A stretch of DNA of 64,000 bases from JALSRK01 sp964461995 (GTDB lineage: Bacteria; Acidobacteriota; Terriglobia; Bryobacterales; Bryobacteraceae): NCBI GenBank assembly GCA_964461995.1, contig CAYWXL010000003.1, positions 1 to 64,000 of the forward strand. Direction: 5' to 3'. How positions within the stretch are numbered: position 1 is the stretch's first letter; each line of letters begins with the position of its first letter. Shown here piece by piece: positions 40,511 through 49,711 of this stretch. A program made the translations under genes and the position numbers. The notes beneath the pieces are model-generated. The model was not told the DNA's origin and made no database searches. It saw only the letters and a list, made by a program, of their open reading frames with translations.

Positions 40511-42619
40511 TCACCACAAACCCAGAGCCTTGGCATCCTCGAGCACCGCTTGAACCAACTCGGCCTCCGCCGTGTGGAGGAAGAAGTGGCCCCCAGGGAA
40601 CTCACGCAGCGCGAAGGAGACCGTGGTCTGTTCTTTCCATGCCTCGATTACCTCCCGGGGCAGCCGGGCGTCGCCGGTTCCGGCGTAGGCGCGAATAGGG
40701 ATCTCCAGCGGGGGCTCATCCTCATAGACGTAGCGGCGGCCCAGGCGAGAGTCGGCCTTCAGCGCGGGCAGCACGTGCCGGAGCAGTTCCTCATTCTCGA
40801 GGATCTCTTGGGGCACGCCTTCCAAGCGCCGGATCTCTCGCAGGAACTCCTCGTCGGAAGGTTCCGGCCCCACAATTCTCTGCTTGCGGAGCTGAGGGGC
40901 CCGTGCGCCGGCGACGAGTAGAGCGCCGGGCATGGGCAGCTTCCGGCGCCGCAAGGCCCGCGCCAGTTCGAAGGAAACCATAGCCCCCATGCTGTGGCCG
41001 AAGAAGGCGAACGGCTGGTCCAGCAACGGTTCGATGGCTTCCGCGACGGCCTCGATCAATTCGCCGATCTCCCCGATCGGACGCTCGTCGGCGCGGCTTT
41101 CCCGCCCAGGCAACCGCGCCGGCACGACCGCCAAACCGGCGGGCATGAGGCGCTGCCAATTCCGGAACACGCCCGCTCCGCCGCCCGCATAGGGAAAGCA
41201 GAAGAGCCGAAGCCGGGCGCCGGAGACGCGGCCGGCGGTGGGAAACCACAGGCGCGCCGGCGGCTGGGATTCCTTGGGCCGTTTCTTGAGCCGGAGCGCC
41301 AGCAACGCCCGTTTTTCCGGCGAGAGGTCGGCGATGCGTGGAGATCGGCACGCCGGGGCGGCGGCGGAGCTTCGCTGGTCGCGCAGCGGATTGCGCGGTT
41401 TGGCCAGCAGCTCCTCGAGGTATTCCTCGAACGGCCGCACCGTGAGCCCCTCGGCATAGGCCAAAGCCGCGGTGCGGGAGTCCGCGGCGACCTGCTCCCA
41501 GCGCTGCCGGCTCCGCGTGATCTCCTCGAGAGCCGCCGCCCAAGGTTCGATGTCCTGTTCCGGGACGTGAGCGATAGGGACCATCTGGTCATCCACGCGC
41601 GGCTCGTACCGCCGGATGGGATTCACCGGAAGGAGGTAGGGCACGCCCATCTTGGCCTCGGGAATGCCCCCGACGTCGCTCGCCAGCACGGGCACGCCGC
41701 GCAGCATGGCCTCCACGACGATGCGCGACCGCGCTTCGGCCCACAAGGAGGGAACCAACAGTACGCGCGTGCGCGCCAGCAGCTTTTCGATGTCGTCCAC
41801 CGGCTCCAGAACCGAGATATTGGGCCGCCGGGCCATCTCAGTGCGATCCTGCTGATTTGTTCCCCACGTGGGAACGGCAGCGAAGCGCAGTCCGGGGAAG
41901 CGGTCCGCCAGCGCCAGGAAGATCGAGATGCCTTTCACCGCGCAAGGGTTGACCAGTGTAATGAACTCGTTGTCGAACCTGCCGACTTTGCGCCACGGTC
42001 CGCCTTCGAGCAGGGAAATCGGGAGGGCTACAGCGGGAATTGAGCTGTGCTCGCGAATGTAGCGGGCCACGTACTCGCTCACCCCAACGACTCCGTCGAC
42101 GCATTGCAGCAGCCTGGTCTTTTCTTGACTGGGGAAGGCGCTCTCCGGACCGAAGGGCAAAGCGAGCGTCGTGCGGCAGAGGTAGGCGATTCGCGCCCGA
42201 TTTGGGCCGATGGCCGCTTCGAGCAGCATCTGGGCCCGGTCGTCGGTGGACAGCACGATGATGTCGGGCCGAAACACCTCGATCTGGCGGGCGAAGTAGG
42301 CGCGGAAGTTCGGGTGGGAGGCCACGGCATGGACCTCGACGCCTCTTCGCAGAAACTTCACCACGCCGTTTTCGACAGTAGGGCCGGCGATCTTTCGGGC
42401 GGCCAGCTCCGCCAAGTAGCGCGACGGCAGGTCTCGGCGGGCCTCCGTGAAGGCGCGCGCCACGGCCCGGCAATGATGGCCGCGGTCTGCGAGCGCCTCG
42501 AGGAGCAAGCGGTTCGATTTGTCGCCGCCGCCATGAGCGGGGTAGTAAAGCGAGTTTTGCCCGAGGAGTATTCGCATCGGCTTGGAGCGGCGGCCCTCCG
42601 GTTTACGCTCGTCGTTCAC
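40511..42619 (-). CDS. GT4 glycosyltransferase fused to type II thioesterase
   Basis: A 702-residue fusion. Residues about 15-430 are a GT4 glycosyltransferase (MRILLGQNSLYYPAHGG, VNPCAVKGISIFLALADRFP). Its EX7E motif is kept (EARSRIVVE), but GFG of the nucleotide-sugar loop is replaced by ARS. A helical linker LSPEKRALLALRLKKR follows at about 434-450. Residues about 462-702 are a GrsT-like thioesterase (LFCFPYAGGGAGVFRNW, FFGHSMGAMVSFELA with the catalytic serine). The GTG start overlaps the upstream gene by 4 nt; ATG 42577 aligns better with the paralogue. It should glycosylate and release, or proofread, the product of the adjacent FAAL/FkbH protein. Confidence 0.85.
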   Translation of the reverse strand: MNDERKPEGRRSKPMRILLGQNSLYYPAHGGGDKSNRLLLEALADRGHHCRAVARAFTEARRDLPSRYLAELAARKIAGPTVENGVVKFLRRGVEVHAVASHPNFRAYFARQIEVFRPDIIVLSTDDRAQMLLEAAIGPNRARIAYLCRTTLALPFGPESAFPSQEKTRLLQCVDGVVGVSEYVARYIREHSSIPAVALPISLLEGGPWRKVGRFDNEFITLVNPCAVKGISIFLALADRFPGLRFAAVPTWGTNQQDRTEMARRPNISVLEPVDDIEKLLARTRVLLVPSLWAEARSRIVVEAMLRGVPVLASDVGGIPEAKMGVPYLLPVNPIRRYEPRVDDQMVPIAHVPEQDIEPWAAALEEITRSRQRWEQVAADSRTAALAYAEGLTVRPFEEYLEELLAKPRNPLRDQRSSAAAPACRSPRIADLSPEKRALLALRLKKRPKESQPPARLWFPTAGRVSGARLRLFCFPYAGGGAGVFRNWQRLMPAGLAVVPARLPGRESRADERPIGEIGELIEAVAEAIEPLLDQPFAFFGHSMGAMVSFELARALRRRKLPMPGALLVAGARAPQLRKQRIVGPEPSDEEFLREIRRLEGVPQEILENEELLRHVLPALKADSRLGRRYVYEDEPPLEIPIRAYAGTGDARLPREVIEAWKEQTTVSFALREFPGGHFFLHTAEAELVQAVLEDAKALGLW

Positions 42620-43932
42620 CTTCTCGCAGTTCGCTCGCGCAGTTTCTTGAGCAGCAAGGCCCGCTTTTCGGGCGAGAGCTGCGCCAACGCATCGCCGGGC
42701 TGCCGGGTTCCCACTACCGGCGGGGACGCCGGCTGCGGGGCGTTCGGCTCCAGCTTCAGGAGGAACTCCTCGAATCGCGAGGCTTTGACGTGGGGCACGA
42801 AGCTCATCGCCGCCTCCCGGGCGGCGTCAGCCTCGCGCCGGTAGATCTCCGGGTTTTCCATCAGCTCTTCGAGCGCCCGGGCCCACGGTTCGATGTCTTG
42901 CGGAGGCACGATGGGAACAGGCATGCGATTCTCGTCAAACCGGGTAGTGTACTTCTCGATGGGCCGCACGGGCAGCACGTAACGCGTTCCCATTTTCGCC
43001 TCCACGAGTCCGCCCATGTTGCTCGCCAGGACGGGGATGCCGCGCAGCATGGCTTCCATGACGACCAGCCCGAAGCCTTCGTACCAGAGCGCCGGGATCA
43101 GCAGGATCTTCGTCCGCCGGAGGATCGCCTCGATGTGCTTGACCTTGCGGAGCATCTTCACGTTCGGCAGAGCGGCGAGCTCGGCGAGGTCTTGCTCGGT
43201 AGTGCCCCAGCCTCGCAAGGCGCCGAACGGATACCGCGGGAACCTCCGGGCGAGGGCCAAGAAAATGGAGATGCCCTTCACCGCGCACGGGTTGATCATC
43301 GTGATCAGCCCGGGCTTGTCCGGATCCCGGCGATGCCAGGGCGGCTTGCCATACACCGGCGGATGAATGACCGCCGGCTCCCGCCCGAGGTGCAGGCGGA
43401 CGTAGCCAGCCATGTGCTCGCCGATGACGATCACCGCCGCACACTTCATGATCAGGGCCGCTCCCGCTGGATTCGGATTCAGGCTCGCGGGGCCGAAGGG
43501 GAACATCTGGGGCGTGTGAGCGAGGTAGACGACCCGGCCGGGGGCGGCGTCGAGCGCTTCGGCGAGCAAGGCCTGTCCCAGGTCCTCCGAGGAGACGAGC
43601 ACCCAGTCGGGGGAATACTTGGCGATCTTGCGGCGGAGGACGGCCCGGAGCTTGCCCGGGTCTTCGACCGAGTAGACGGTGATCTCGCCCCGCTTGAGGA
43701 CCTCGAAGCCGAGCTTGTGATCGGTCTTGACGCGGCTTACCTGGATCTCCTGCTCCTCCAGGTCGTGGCGAATGCGGTGCGCCTTCTGAGGGGTGTCGGC
43801 CGGCGCCGTGGGCGAAACCACGCGGACGTCGTGGCCCCGGCTGGCGAGGTACTCGAGCCAGACGAGGTTGCTACGCGTCGAGCCGCCCCGTGGAGGGACG
43901 TAGGAAGCGTTGGCCGTTAGCAGTATCCGCAT
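42616..43932 (-). CDS. GT4 glycosyltransferase of the FAAL/FkbH cluster
   Basis: A 438-residue GT4 enzyme, clear paralogue of the N-terminal part of the next gene (both share NPCAVKGISIFLALA and EAMLRGIPVLAS/EAMLRGVPVLAS). The standard motif EGFGLVVMEAM is intact, so this copy is probably the active one. The C-terminus ends LSPEKRALLLKKLRERTARR, a basic helix like those in NRPS linkers. It starts 63 nt after the FAAL/FkbH gene on the same strand. Likely role: transfer of a sugar onto the carrier-bound or released acyl-glycerate. Confidence 0.87.
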   Translation of the reverse strand: MRILLTANASYVPPRGGSTRSNLVWLEYLASRGHDVRVVSPTAPADTPQKAHRIRHDLEEQEIQVSRVKTDHKLGFEVLKRGEITVYSVEDPGKLRAVLRRKIAKYSPDWVLVSSEDLGQALLAEALDAAPGRVVYLAHTPQMFPFGPASLNPNPAGAALIMKCAAVIVIGEHMAGYVRLHLGREPAVIHPPVYGKPPWHRRDPDKPGLITMINPCAVKGISIFLALARRFPRYPFGALRGWGTTEQDLAELAALPNVKMLRKVKHIEAILRRTKILLIPALWYEGFGLVVMEAMLRGIPVLASNMGGLVEAKMGTRYVLPVRPIEKYTTRFDENRMPVPIVPPQDIEPWARALEELMENPEIYRREADAAREAAMSFVPHVKASRFEEFLLKLEPNAPQPASPPVVGTRQPGDALAQLSPEKRALLLKKLRERTARR

Positions 43933-43995
43933 GACAGGGAATTGCCGGCCGGCCGGGTCCAGTGCGCCGGCTGCAGCCTATTGTAAGCGCAACGG

Positions 43996-46900
43996 TCAGT
44001 CTCCATCAGTCCCGTCGCCTTCCTGCTCGAGCAGTGCGCGCACCTCTTCATCGGAGAGGCCCTCCAGCTCCTTGAGCAACTCCTCGTATTCCTCCTTGCC
44101 GGCCTGCTCGATCTCATAGAGCTCGATCGCCTTGGCCAGCTCGGCCACGCTGAAGACGCCGCTGAAGACCACGTCCAGCGACAAGTCCGCTTGAAACTCC
44201 TCCCGCACGCGGGAGAGCAACTGCACCGCCAGCAAGGAATGGCCGCCGAGATCGAAGAAATTGTCGTTGACCCCTACTTTCGGAACGTGGAGCATCTCGG
44301 CCCAGATCTCGGCCAGCCTTTTCTCGAGGGGTGTGCGGGGCGGCTCGTAAGGCACCGTGCTGACCGCCTCGGGACGCAAGGCGGCGCGCACTCTTTCCAA
44401 GATTGCGCGAGCGTCGTGGAGTTCGGCGGCGATGCGGGCGTAATCGATGGCGCGTCCGGGCGCTTTGGCAGCAGAAGCGGACTCGGCGACCGCCTGCACC
44501 GGCTCTCCCGGCGTGTCCTGGGGATCGTAGCGGGCTGTCGCAGCCTTCTCCGCGGCAAGAACGTACGCCGCCGTTTCGCCGTCTCGGCGTGCCTCCGCCA
44601 CGGAATCGAGAAACTTCCGCGCGGGCTCGTTTCTCGGCGTCCGGCGGTAGCGCAACCGCACCTCGCCGAGGCCGCGCTCCAAAGCGATTTCACCGAGCCG
44701 GGCGAGCATCCGGTGCTCGACGCCCCGTCCCAACGCCCTGCAGCTCAACAGGAATGTCTCCACGTCGAGAGCGCCGTCTGTGATGGTAAACAGGGCCACG
44801 CCCACCAGGCCGTAGCTGCCGAACCGGTCCGACACATGGACCACGAAGCCCTCGCCGTTTTCCAGGAACTGCTCGATTTCGGCCTCGCTTCGCCGCACAA
44901 CCGCACAATTGAACTGATTGGTGCGCTGCGTCAGTTGCGCCACCCGCGGCAGGTGCTCTGGGCGGACGGGTTGGATTTCGACCTTCAGCTCCAGGGCGGC
45001 GAGGAACTCGGCCAGCGTGGAGACCTGCTGCTGTAGCCGGCGCCGCTCCAGGGCCTGGCCGTACATCTCCGAGCGTTTCTTGTCCTCCTCGGTGGCAGCG
45101 AGGTGGTCGAACGCCCAGACGTGTCGCAGAAAGGCGGGGATGCGGTCTGGATCCCGGGGCAAGTTAAGAGTGAGCACCTGAGGCAAGGCGGCCTCGACTT
45201 CGGCGCACTCGGCCGGGTTGTCATCGACGAAGATGAAGCTCTCGAGGCCGAGGTTCAACTCGGCGGCCAGCTCTTTGAGGTTCTGCGACTTCGGCTCCCA
45301 GTTGATCCGCCAGGCGACGAAGTCGCTCCGCGACAGCGGCATCTCCGGATGGGCGTCGAAGACCGCCCACACGTCTTCCTCGTTGTTCTTGCTGGCGAGG
45401 GTGAGCACCATGCCGGCCTCGCGCTGGGTCTTCATGAACTCCTGGAGCGCCCGATGCGGTTCGTCGATGACGACGCCGGCGGGACCATCCTCCCCGCAGA
45501 CGCCGCGCCACAGCGTGTGGTCACAGTCGAGAACGATCACTTTGAACGGGCGTGTGCGGATGGCGTGGATCTTTCGCGCGATCGTGGTTCCGAGCGCTGC
45601 GTAGAACTCCGGGGTATAAGGCACGTGCCCCAAGCGTTCGCCGTGCGGATCGTGATAATCCGCCACCGGATAGAGGGACAGGATCTCCGCGCTCCGGACG
45701 ACGTGAACGCGGCTCGCTCCGGCGAAGGCGCTAGCCAGTTCCTCCTCGGCGCGCTCAGCCGCGTGGCGTATCTGCTCGCCGCCGAGCCATCCGGGCGAGG
45801 AGGGGCAGACGCATACCAGGTAGGGCGCGGCGCTTTCGGCGGCGGCCGTCCGTAAGGCCCGGATGAAATCGCGAACGTGGCCCTCGACCTCTTCTGAGCC
45901 AGCGCCCTCGCCCGCCCAGTCCTCAAGCCGGATGAGCACGACGTTGACGCCGCCCGCGTTGGATCGCGTCAGGCTGGCCCGGTCAAGCAGCTCCTGGAAC
46001 ACCTGGTTGTAAGGAGCGAACCGCACCCGATAGTCGAAGCCGAGTTCGTCCATCCAGAAGCGCAGGATCTCGTCCAAGGGCTCCGCCGTGAACGTGGCGG
46101 ACACGGCCACGGAAGGCTTCCGCGGTGTTTCCATGGCCTTGGGGCGCGGGCGGAGCAGCTCCGGCATTACCGGCAGCGCGGAGATCCTTTCGTCCGGAGC
46201 CTCCAGGGCCGCCTGAAGCAGCTCCACGTAAGCGCTGATAAGCCGCCGAATGGAAGAGGCCTCGTAGAGGTCGCGGTTGTAGGCGACCAGCGCCCGAAGC
46301 GATTTCGGCTCTTCGAAGACGTTGATAAAGAGGTCGAAATCCGTCGCGGCGAGGGGCAGATCCACCGGCTCCAGCGTAACGCCGGGGATGCCGGCGTCCG
46401 GCAGGAGCGGTTTGACGAGGCTGAACATCACGTGGAAAAGCGGGGTGTAAGTCGCCTGACGCTCGGGATGCGCCGCTTCCACCACCTTGGCGAACGGCAA
46501 CTCCTGGTGGGCGTAAACCTCCAGAAGGCCTTTTTTCACCCGCTCGACGAGCTCTCGGAACGGTGGATCGCCGGCGACGCTCGTGCGCGTGACCAGCGGG
46601 GCGGCGAAGAAGCCGATGAGACGCTCCAGTTCCGGGTGGGTGCGGTTGGCATTCGTGGTTCCGACAACGAGGTCTTCTTGGCCGGTGACCCGCGCGGCCA
46701 GCGCCTTGAACGCTGCGAGCAGGACGGTGAACGGAGTCGTCTTCCCCCGTCGGCAGAACTCGCGCAGGGCGGCGGAAAGCCCAGTGGGGAAAGCGATGGA
46801 CTCGCTGGAGGCGCGGTAGGTCTGCTTTTCCGGGCGCGGACGGTCCGGGGGCAGGATCAGCGGCCGCGCGTCGGCCAGTTTCCGGCGCCAGAACCGTTGC

Positions 46901-49542
46901 AGACTCTCGACCCGCTCGCCTCGGAGGCGCTCGCGCTGCCAGACGGCGAAGTCCCCGTACTGGACGGGGAGTGCGGGAAGCCGCGCCTCCCCGCCGGCGG
47001 CCATGCTTGCGTAGACTTCGAAGACCTCTTCGAGCAGGAGCCGGACGCTCCACAAGTCGCTGATGATATGGTGCATCACCAGCAGGGCGAGATGGTCATC
47101 CTCGGCCAGACGGTACAGCCGCCATCGGAATAGCGGCCCACGTTCGAGATCGAAGGGTTCTTGACTGGCGCGGATGGCCCGGTCGCAGGCTTCGTCCAGT
47201 CGGTCGGCTTCGGGCGCCCCCGTGAGGTCTTCGAGCTCGAGGGGGACGGCGTCGAAGCGGCGGACGACCGCCGCCGGAGTCCCGTTGCGGTCTTCGAAGA
47301 CCGTGCGCAAAGACTCTTGCCTCTCCATCACAGCGGCGATGGCGCGCTGCAGCAGTTCCGGATTCAGTCGGCCCTGGAGGCGGATTGCGACGGGGAGGTG
47401 GTAGGCCGGGTTTCCGGGGACGATCCTGTCCAGCAACCACAACCGCTCCTGTTCGAACGAGAGCGGAGCCTCGGCGAGCGCCCGCGCGGGGATGCGCTCC
47501 GGGGAGGGCTTGGGAGCTTCCAAACTGCCCAGGATGCGGTCCACGAGTTCGTTGACCGTAAGCCCTTCGAGAAGCTCGATGGCGCCGACCGTGACGCCGA
47601 AGGCCTCTTCGATCGCGTTTTGAATTTCCACGGCGGCCAGGGAGTCGAGGCCGAAAGCTGTCAACGCCTCGCCGCCTTCCAGACGCGCCGGGCGCAGAGC
47701 CAGGACGCGGCCGAGCAGCCCAACCAAGTAATCGGTCAGCAGGCGACGCCGCTCTCCTGACGGGGCCGCGAGCAGCGTCTCACGATTGGCGGAAAGTTCC
47801 TGCGTGCCGCCGGCGTCCTCCAGGCAGCTTTCGTAGATAATGGGGAGTTTGCCCGCCAGGAACAGCTCGCGGCAGAGCCGGCGCTGGATCTTGCCGCTCG
47901 AAGTCCGCGGGATCGACCCCTTTCTAACCAGCGCGAAAACGGCCACTTGGAGCTCGTGCTCCTCGGCGACGCGCTGGCGGACCGCGCGGGCGATAGCCTC
48001 GCGCGCTTCGGGCATCTGGCGCGGGGCCTCCATCACCAGCGCGACGCCTTCGCCGCCGGAGCGCTCCACCGGGAAAGCCGCGGCGATGGCGGCGCTCACC
48101 GCCGGATGAGCCTTGCGGGCCGTAGCCTCGAGGTCCGCGGGATGGTGGTTCATGCCGCGGACGATGATCAAGTCCTTTAATCGCCCGACGACGTAGAGTT
48201 CTCCCTTGTGAAGGAATCCAAGGTCGCCGGTGCGCAGGAACGGACCTTCATCCGTCCCGGCGATGCGGGCCTGAAAGGTATCCTGGGTCTCTTCAGGCCG
48301 ATTCCAGTAGCCCATGGCGACGCCGGGACCCTGGACCCAGATCTCGCCCACTTTTCCTGGCGGGCACGGAACCTGCGTTTCCGGATCGACGATCACGACC
48401 TTCGTATCGAGACCGGGCGCGCCGCAGCCAACAAGCACGCGGGTGTTCCTAGCTTCCGGCGGCGCCGCGACGGCCTCGTTGCGCGCCAATAGACCGGCAT
48501 CGGCGTGGAAGAGCGCAGGCCCAGCCCCCTTGGTTCCGCCGGAGACCTTCAGCGATGCTTCCGCCAGGCCGTAGGCTGGATGAAGCGCGCTCCGCCGGAA
48601 ACCGCAATCCGCGAACGCCCGGGCGAAGCGCTCCAAGGTGTCCGCGTGCACCGGTTCGGCTCCGTTGAAGGCGACTTCCCACGAGCTGAGGTCTAGTCCC
48701 TGGCGTTCGCTTTCGGGGATGCGCCGCACGCAGAGGTCGTAGGCGAAGTTCGGCCCCCCGCTGTGGGTGGCGCGGTGTTCGCTGATCGCTTCGAGCCAGA
48801 AGCGCGGCCGCCGGATGAAGGCCGCCGGGGCCATGAAATAGCAGGGCCGCCCGGTGTAAAGGGGAGCCAGAAGCCCGTATATCAGCCCCATGTCATGGAA
48901 ATGGGGTAGCCAGCTTACGATGATGCTTTCCGGCGTGTGCTGAAAGCCGGCGTCGATGTTGGCCAGGTTGTGGAGGACGTTTTGGTGGGCCACCATGACG
49001 CCGCGCGGCGTGCTGGTGGAGCCGGAGGTGTACTGAAGGTACGCCGGATCCACGATCTTCGCCGGTCCTTTCCACACTTCGGCGCGGTCCGGCTCGATCT
49101 GGTCGGCAGGCTGAACAACCAAGCCGTCGGCGAAGGAGCGAGTGGCCGCCTTTTCAGAGGCCACGGAAGCCGTGGTGAGCAGAATCCGCGCGCCGGTGTC
49201 CTTGACCACCAGCGCCAGCTTCTCGAGACCCTGCCGTGCGCCCGGCAGCGGCAGTGGCACAGCTATAACCCCGGCGTAGAGGCAGCCGAAGAAACCGGCG
49301 AGGAACTCAAGACCCTGCGGATAGAGAAGCAGCGCACGGTCGCCCGGGTGCGAACGCTCCGAGAGCCACTGCGCGACGGCTCGCGCCCGGCGGTCCAGCT
49401 CGGCGTAAGTCCAGGTGACCGGCTCGGCGTCGTCTCGCAAGAACGTGTACGCTGGCGCGGCCGGCTGCTCCCCGGCTCGCCGCTGAAGCAGATCGATAAG
49501 ATTGGATGCACTTTCGCTGTGTGTGCGGAACTCTGAATCCAT
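43996..49542 (-). CDS. FAAL-ACP-condensation-FkbH-ACP megaenzyme
   Basis: A 1848-residue assembly-line protein. Residues about 15-580 are a fatty acyl-AMP ligase (TSGSTSTPR 172-180, RTGDLG 437-442, terminal lysine K551). A carrier follows (GLDSL, Ser634). Residues about 690-1130 are a condensation domain with HHIISDLW (His825, Asp829). Residues about 1150-1670 are an FkbH region with HAD motif DCDHTLW (Asp1339, Asp1341) and a C-terminal GNAT-like part. The last carrier has GGHSL (Ser1769), and the acidic tail LKELEGLSDEEVRALLEQE resembles docking helices. FAAL activates a fatty acid; FkbH enzymes load glycerate from 1,3-bisphosphoglycerate. No amino-acid adenylation domain is present. A product of acylated glycerate type is inferred. 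Confidence 0.9.
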   Translation of the reverse strand: MDSEFRTHSESASNLIDLLQRRAGEQPAAPAYTFLRDDAEPVTWTYAELDRRARAVAQWLSERSHPGDRALLLYPQGLEFLAGFFGCLYAGVIAVPLPLPGARQGLEKLALVVKDTGARILLTTASVASEKAATRSFADGLVVQPADQIEPDRAEVWKGPAKIVDPAYLQYTSGSTSTPRGVMVAHQNVLHNLANIDAGFQHTPESIIVSWLPHFHDMGLIYGLLAPLYTGRPCYFMAPAAFIRRPRFWLEAISEHRATHSGGPNFAYDLCVRRIPESERQGLDLSSWEVAFNGAEPVHADTLERFARAFADCGFRRSALHPAYGLAEASLKVSGGTKGAGPALFHADAGLLARNEAVAAPPEARNTRVLVGCGAPGLDTKVVIVDPETQVPCPPGKVGEIWVQGPGVAMGYWNRPEETQDTFQARIAGTDEGPFLRTGDLGFLHKGELYVVGRLKDLIIVRGMNHHPADLEATARKAHPAVSAAIAAAFPVERSGGEGVALVMEAPRQMPEAREAIARAVRQRVAEEHELQVAVFALVRKGSIPRTSSGKIQRRLCRELFLAGKLPIIYESCLEDAGGTQELSANRETLLAAPSGERRRLLTDYLVGLLGRVLALRPARLEGGEALTAFGLDSLAAVEIQNAIEEAFGVTVGAIELLEGLTVNELVDRILGSLEAPKPSPERIPARALAEAPLSFEQERLWLLDRIVPGNPAYHLPVAIRLQGRLNPELLQRAIAAVMERQESLRTVFEDRNGTPAAVVRRFDAVPLELEDLTGAPEADRLDEACDRAIRASQEPFDLERGPLFRWRLYRLAEDDHLALLVMHHIISDLWSVRLLLEEVFEVYASMAAGGEARLPALPVQYGDFAVWQRERLRGERVESLQRFWRRKLADARPLILPPDRPRPEKQTYRASSESIAFPTGLSAALREFCRRGKTTPFTVLLAAFKALAARVTGQEDLVVGTTNANRTHPELERLIGFFAAPLVTRTSVAGDPPFRELVERVKKGLLEVYAHQELPFAKVVEAAHPERQATYTPLFHVMFSLVKPLLPDAGIPGVTLEPVDLPLAATDFDLFINVFEEPKSLRALVAYNRDLYEASSIRRLISAYVELLQAALEAPDERISALPVMPELLRPRPKAMETPRKPSVAVSATFTAEPLDEILRFWMDELGFDYRVRFAPYNQVFQELLDRASLTRSNAGGVNVVLIRLEDWAGEGAGSEEVEGHVRDFIRALRTAAAESAAPYLVCVCPSSPGWLGGEQIRHAAERAEEELASAFAGASRVHVVRSAEILSLYPVADYHDPHGERLGHVPYTPEFYAALGTTIARKIHAIRTRPFKVIVLDCDHTLWRGVCGEDGPAGVVIDEPHRALQEFMKTQREAGMVLTLASKNNEEDVWAVFDAHPEMPLSRSDFVAWRINWEPKSQNLKELAAELNLGLESFIFVDDNPAECAEVEAALPQVLTLNLPRDPDRIPAFLRHVWAFDHLAATEEDKKRSEMYGQALERRRLQQQVSTLAEFLAALELKVEIQPVRPEHLPRVAQLTQRTNQFNCAVVRRSEAEIEQFLENGEGFVVHVSDRFGSYGLVGVALFTITDGALDVETFLLSCRALGRGVEHRMLARLGEIALERGLGEVRLRYRRTPRNEPARKFLDSVAEARRDGETAAYVLAAEKAATARYDPQDTPGEPVQAVAESASAAKAPGRAIDYARIAAELHDARAILERVRAALRPEAVSTVPYEPPRTPLEKRLAEIWAEMLHVPKVGVNDNFFDLGGHSLLAVQLLSRVREEFQADLSLDVVFSGVFSVAELAKAIELYEIEQAGKEEYEELLKELEGLSDEEVRALLEQEGDGTDGD

Positions 49543-49711
49543 CCGATGCCCGCTGACTGCTGCCGGCTCGAAGATCTAGGAAATCAATGGGGAAAAGCGC
49601 CCTTCACCCGGCAACTTTCATTATCTCCCACCGTGGTGCCCGTACGCCACTCAGGCCGGGTGTACCGTCCGACGCCCGGGACGCGAGAACGGCCGGCGGC
49701 AAGAAATGGCT

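Noticed and set aside
47800..49542. Reading the first domain of the megaenzyme as an amino-acid adenylation domain.
   Set aside because: The N-terminal motifs, the PHFHDMGL segment and its position before a carrier fit a fatty acyl-AMP ligase; there is no NRPS core-motif pattern for amino-acid binding.
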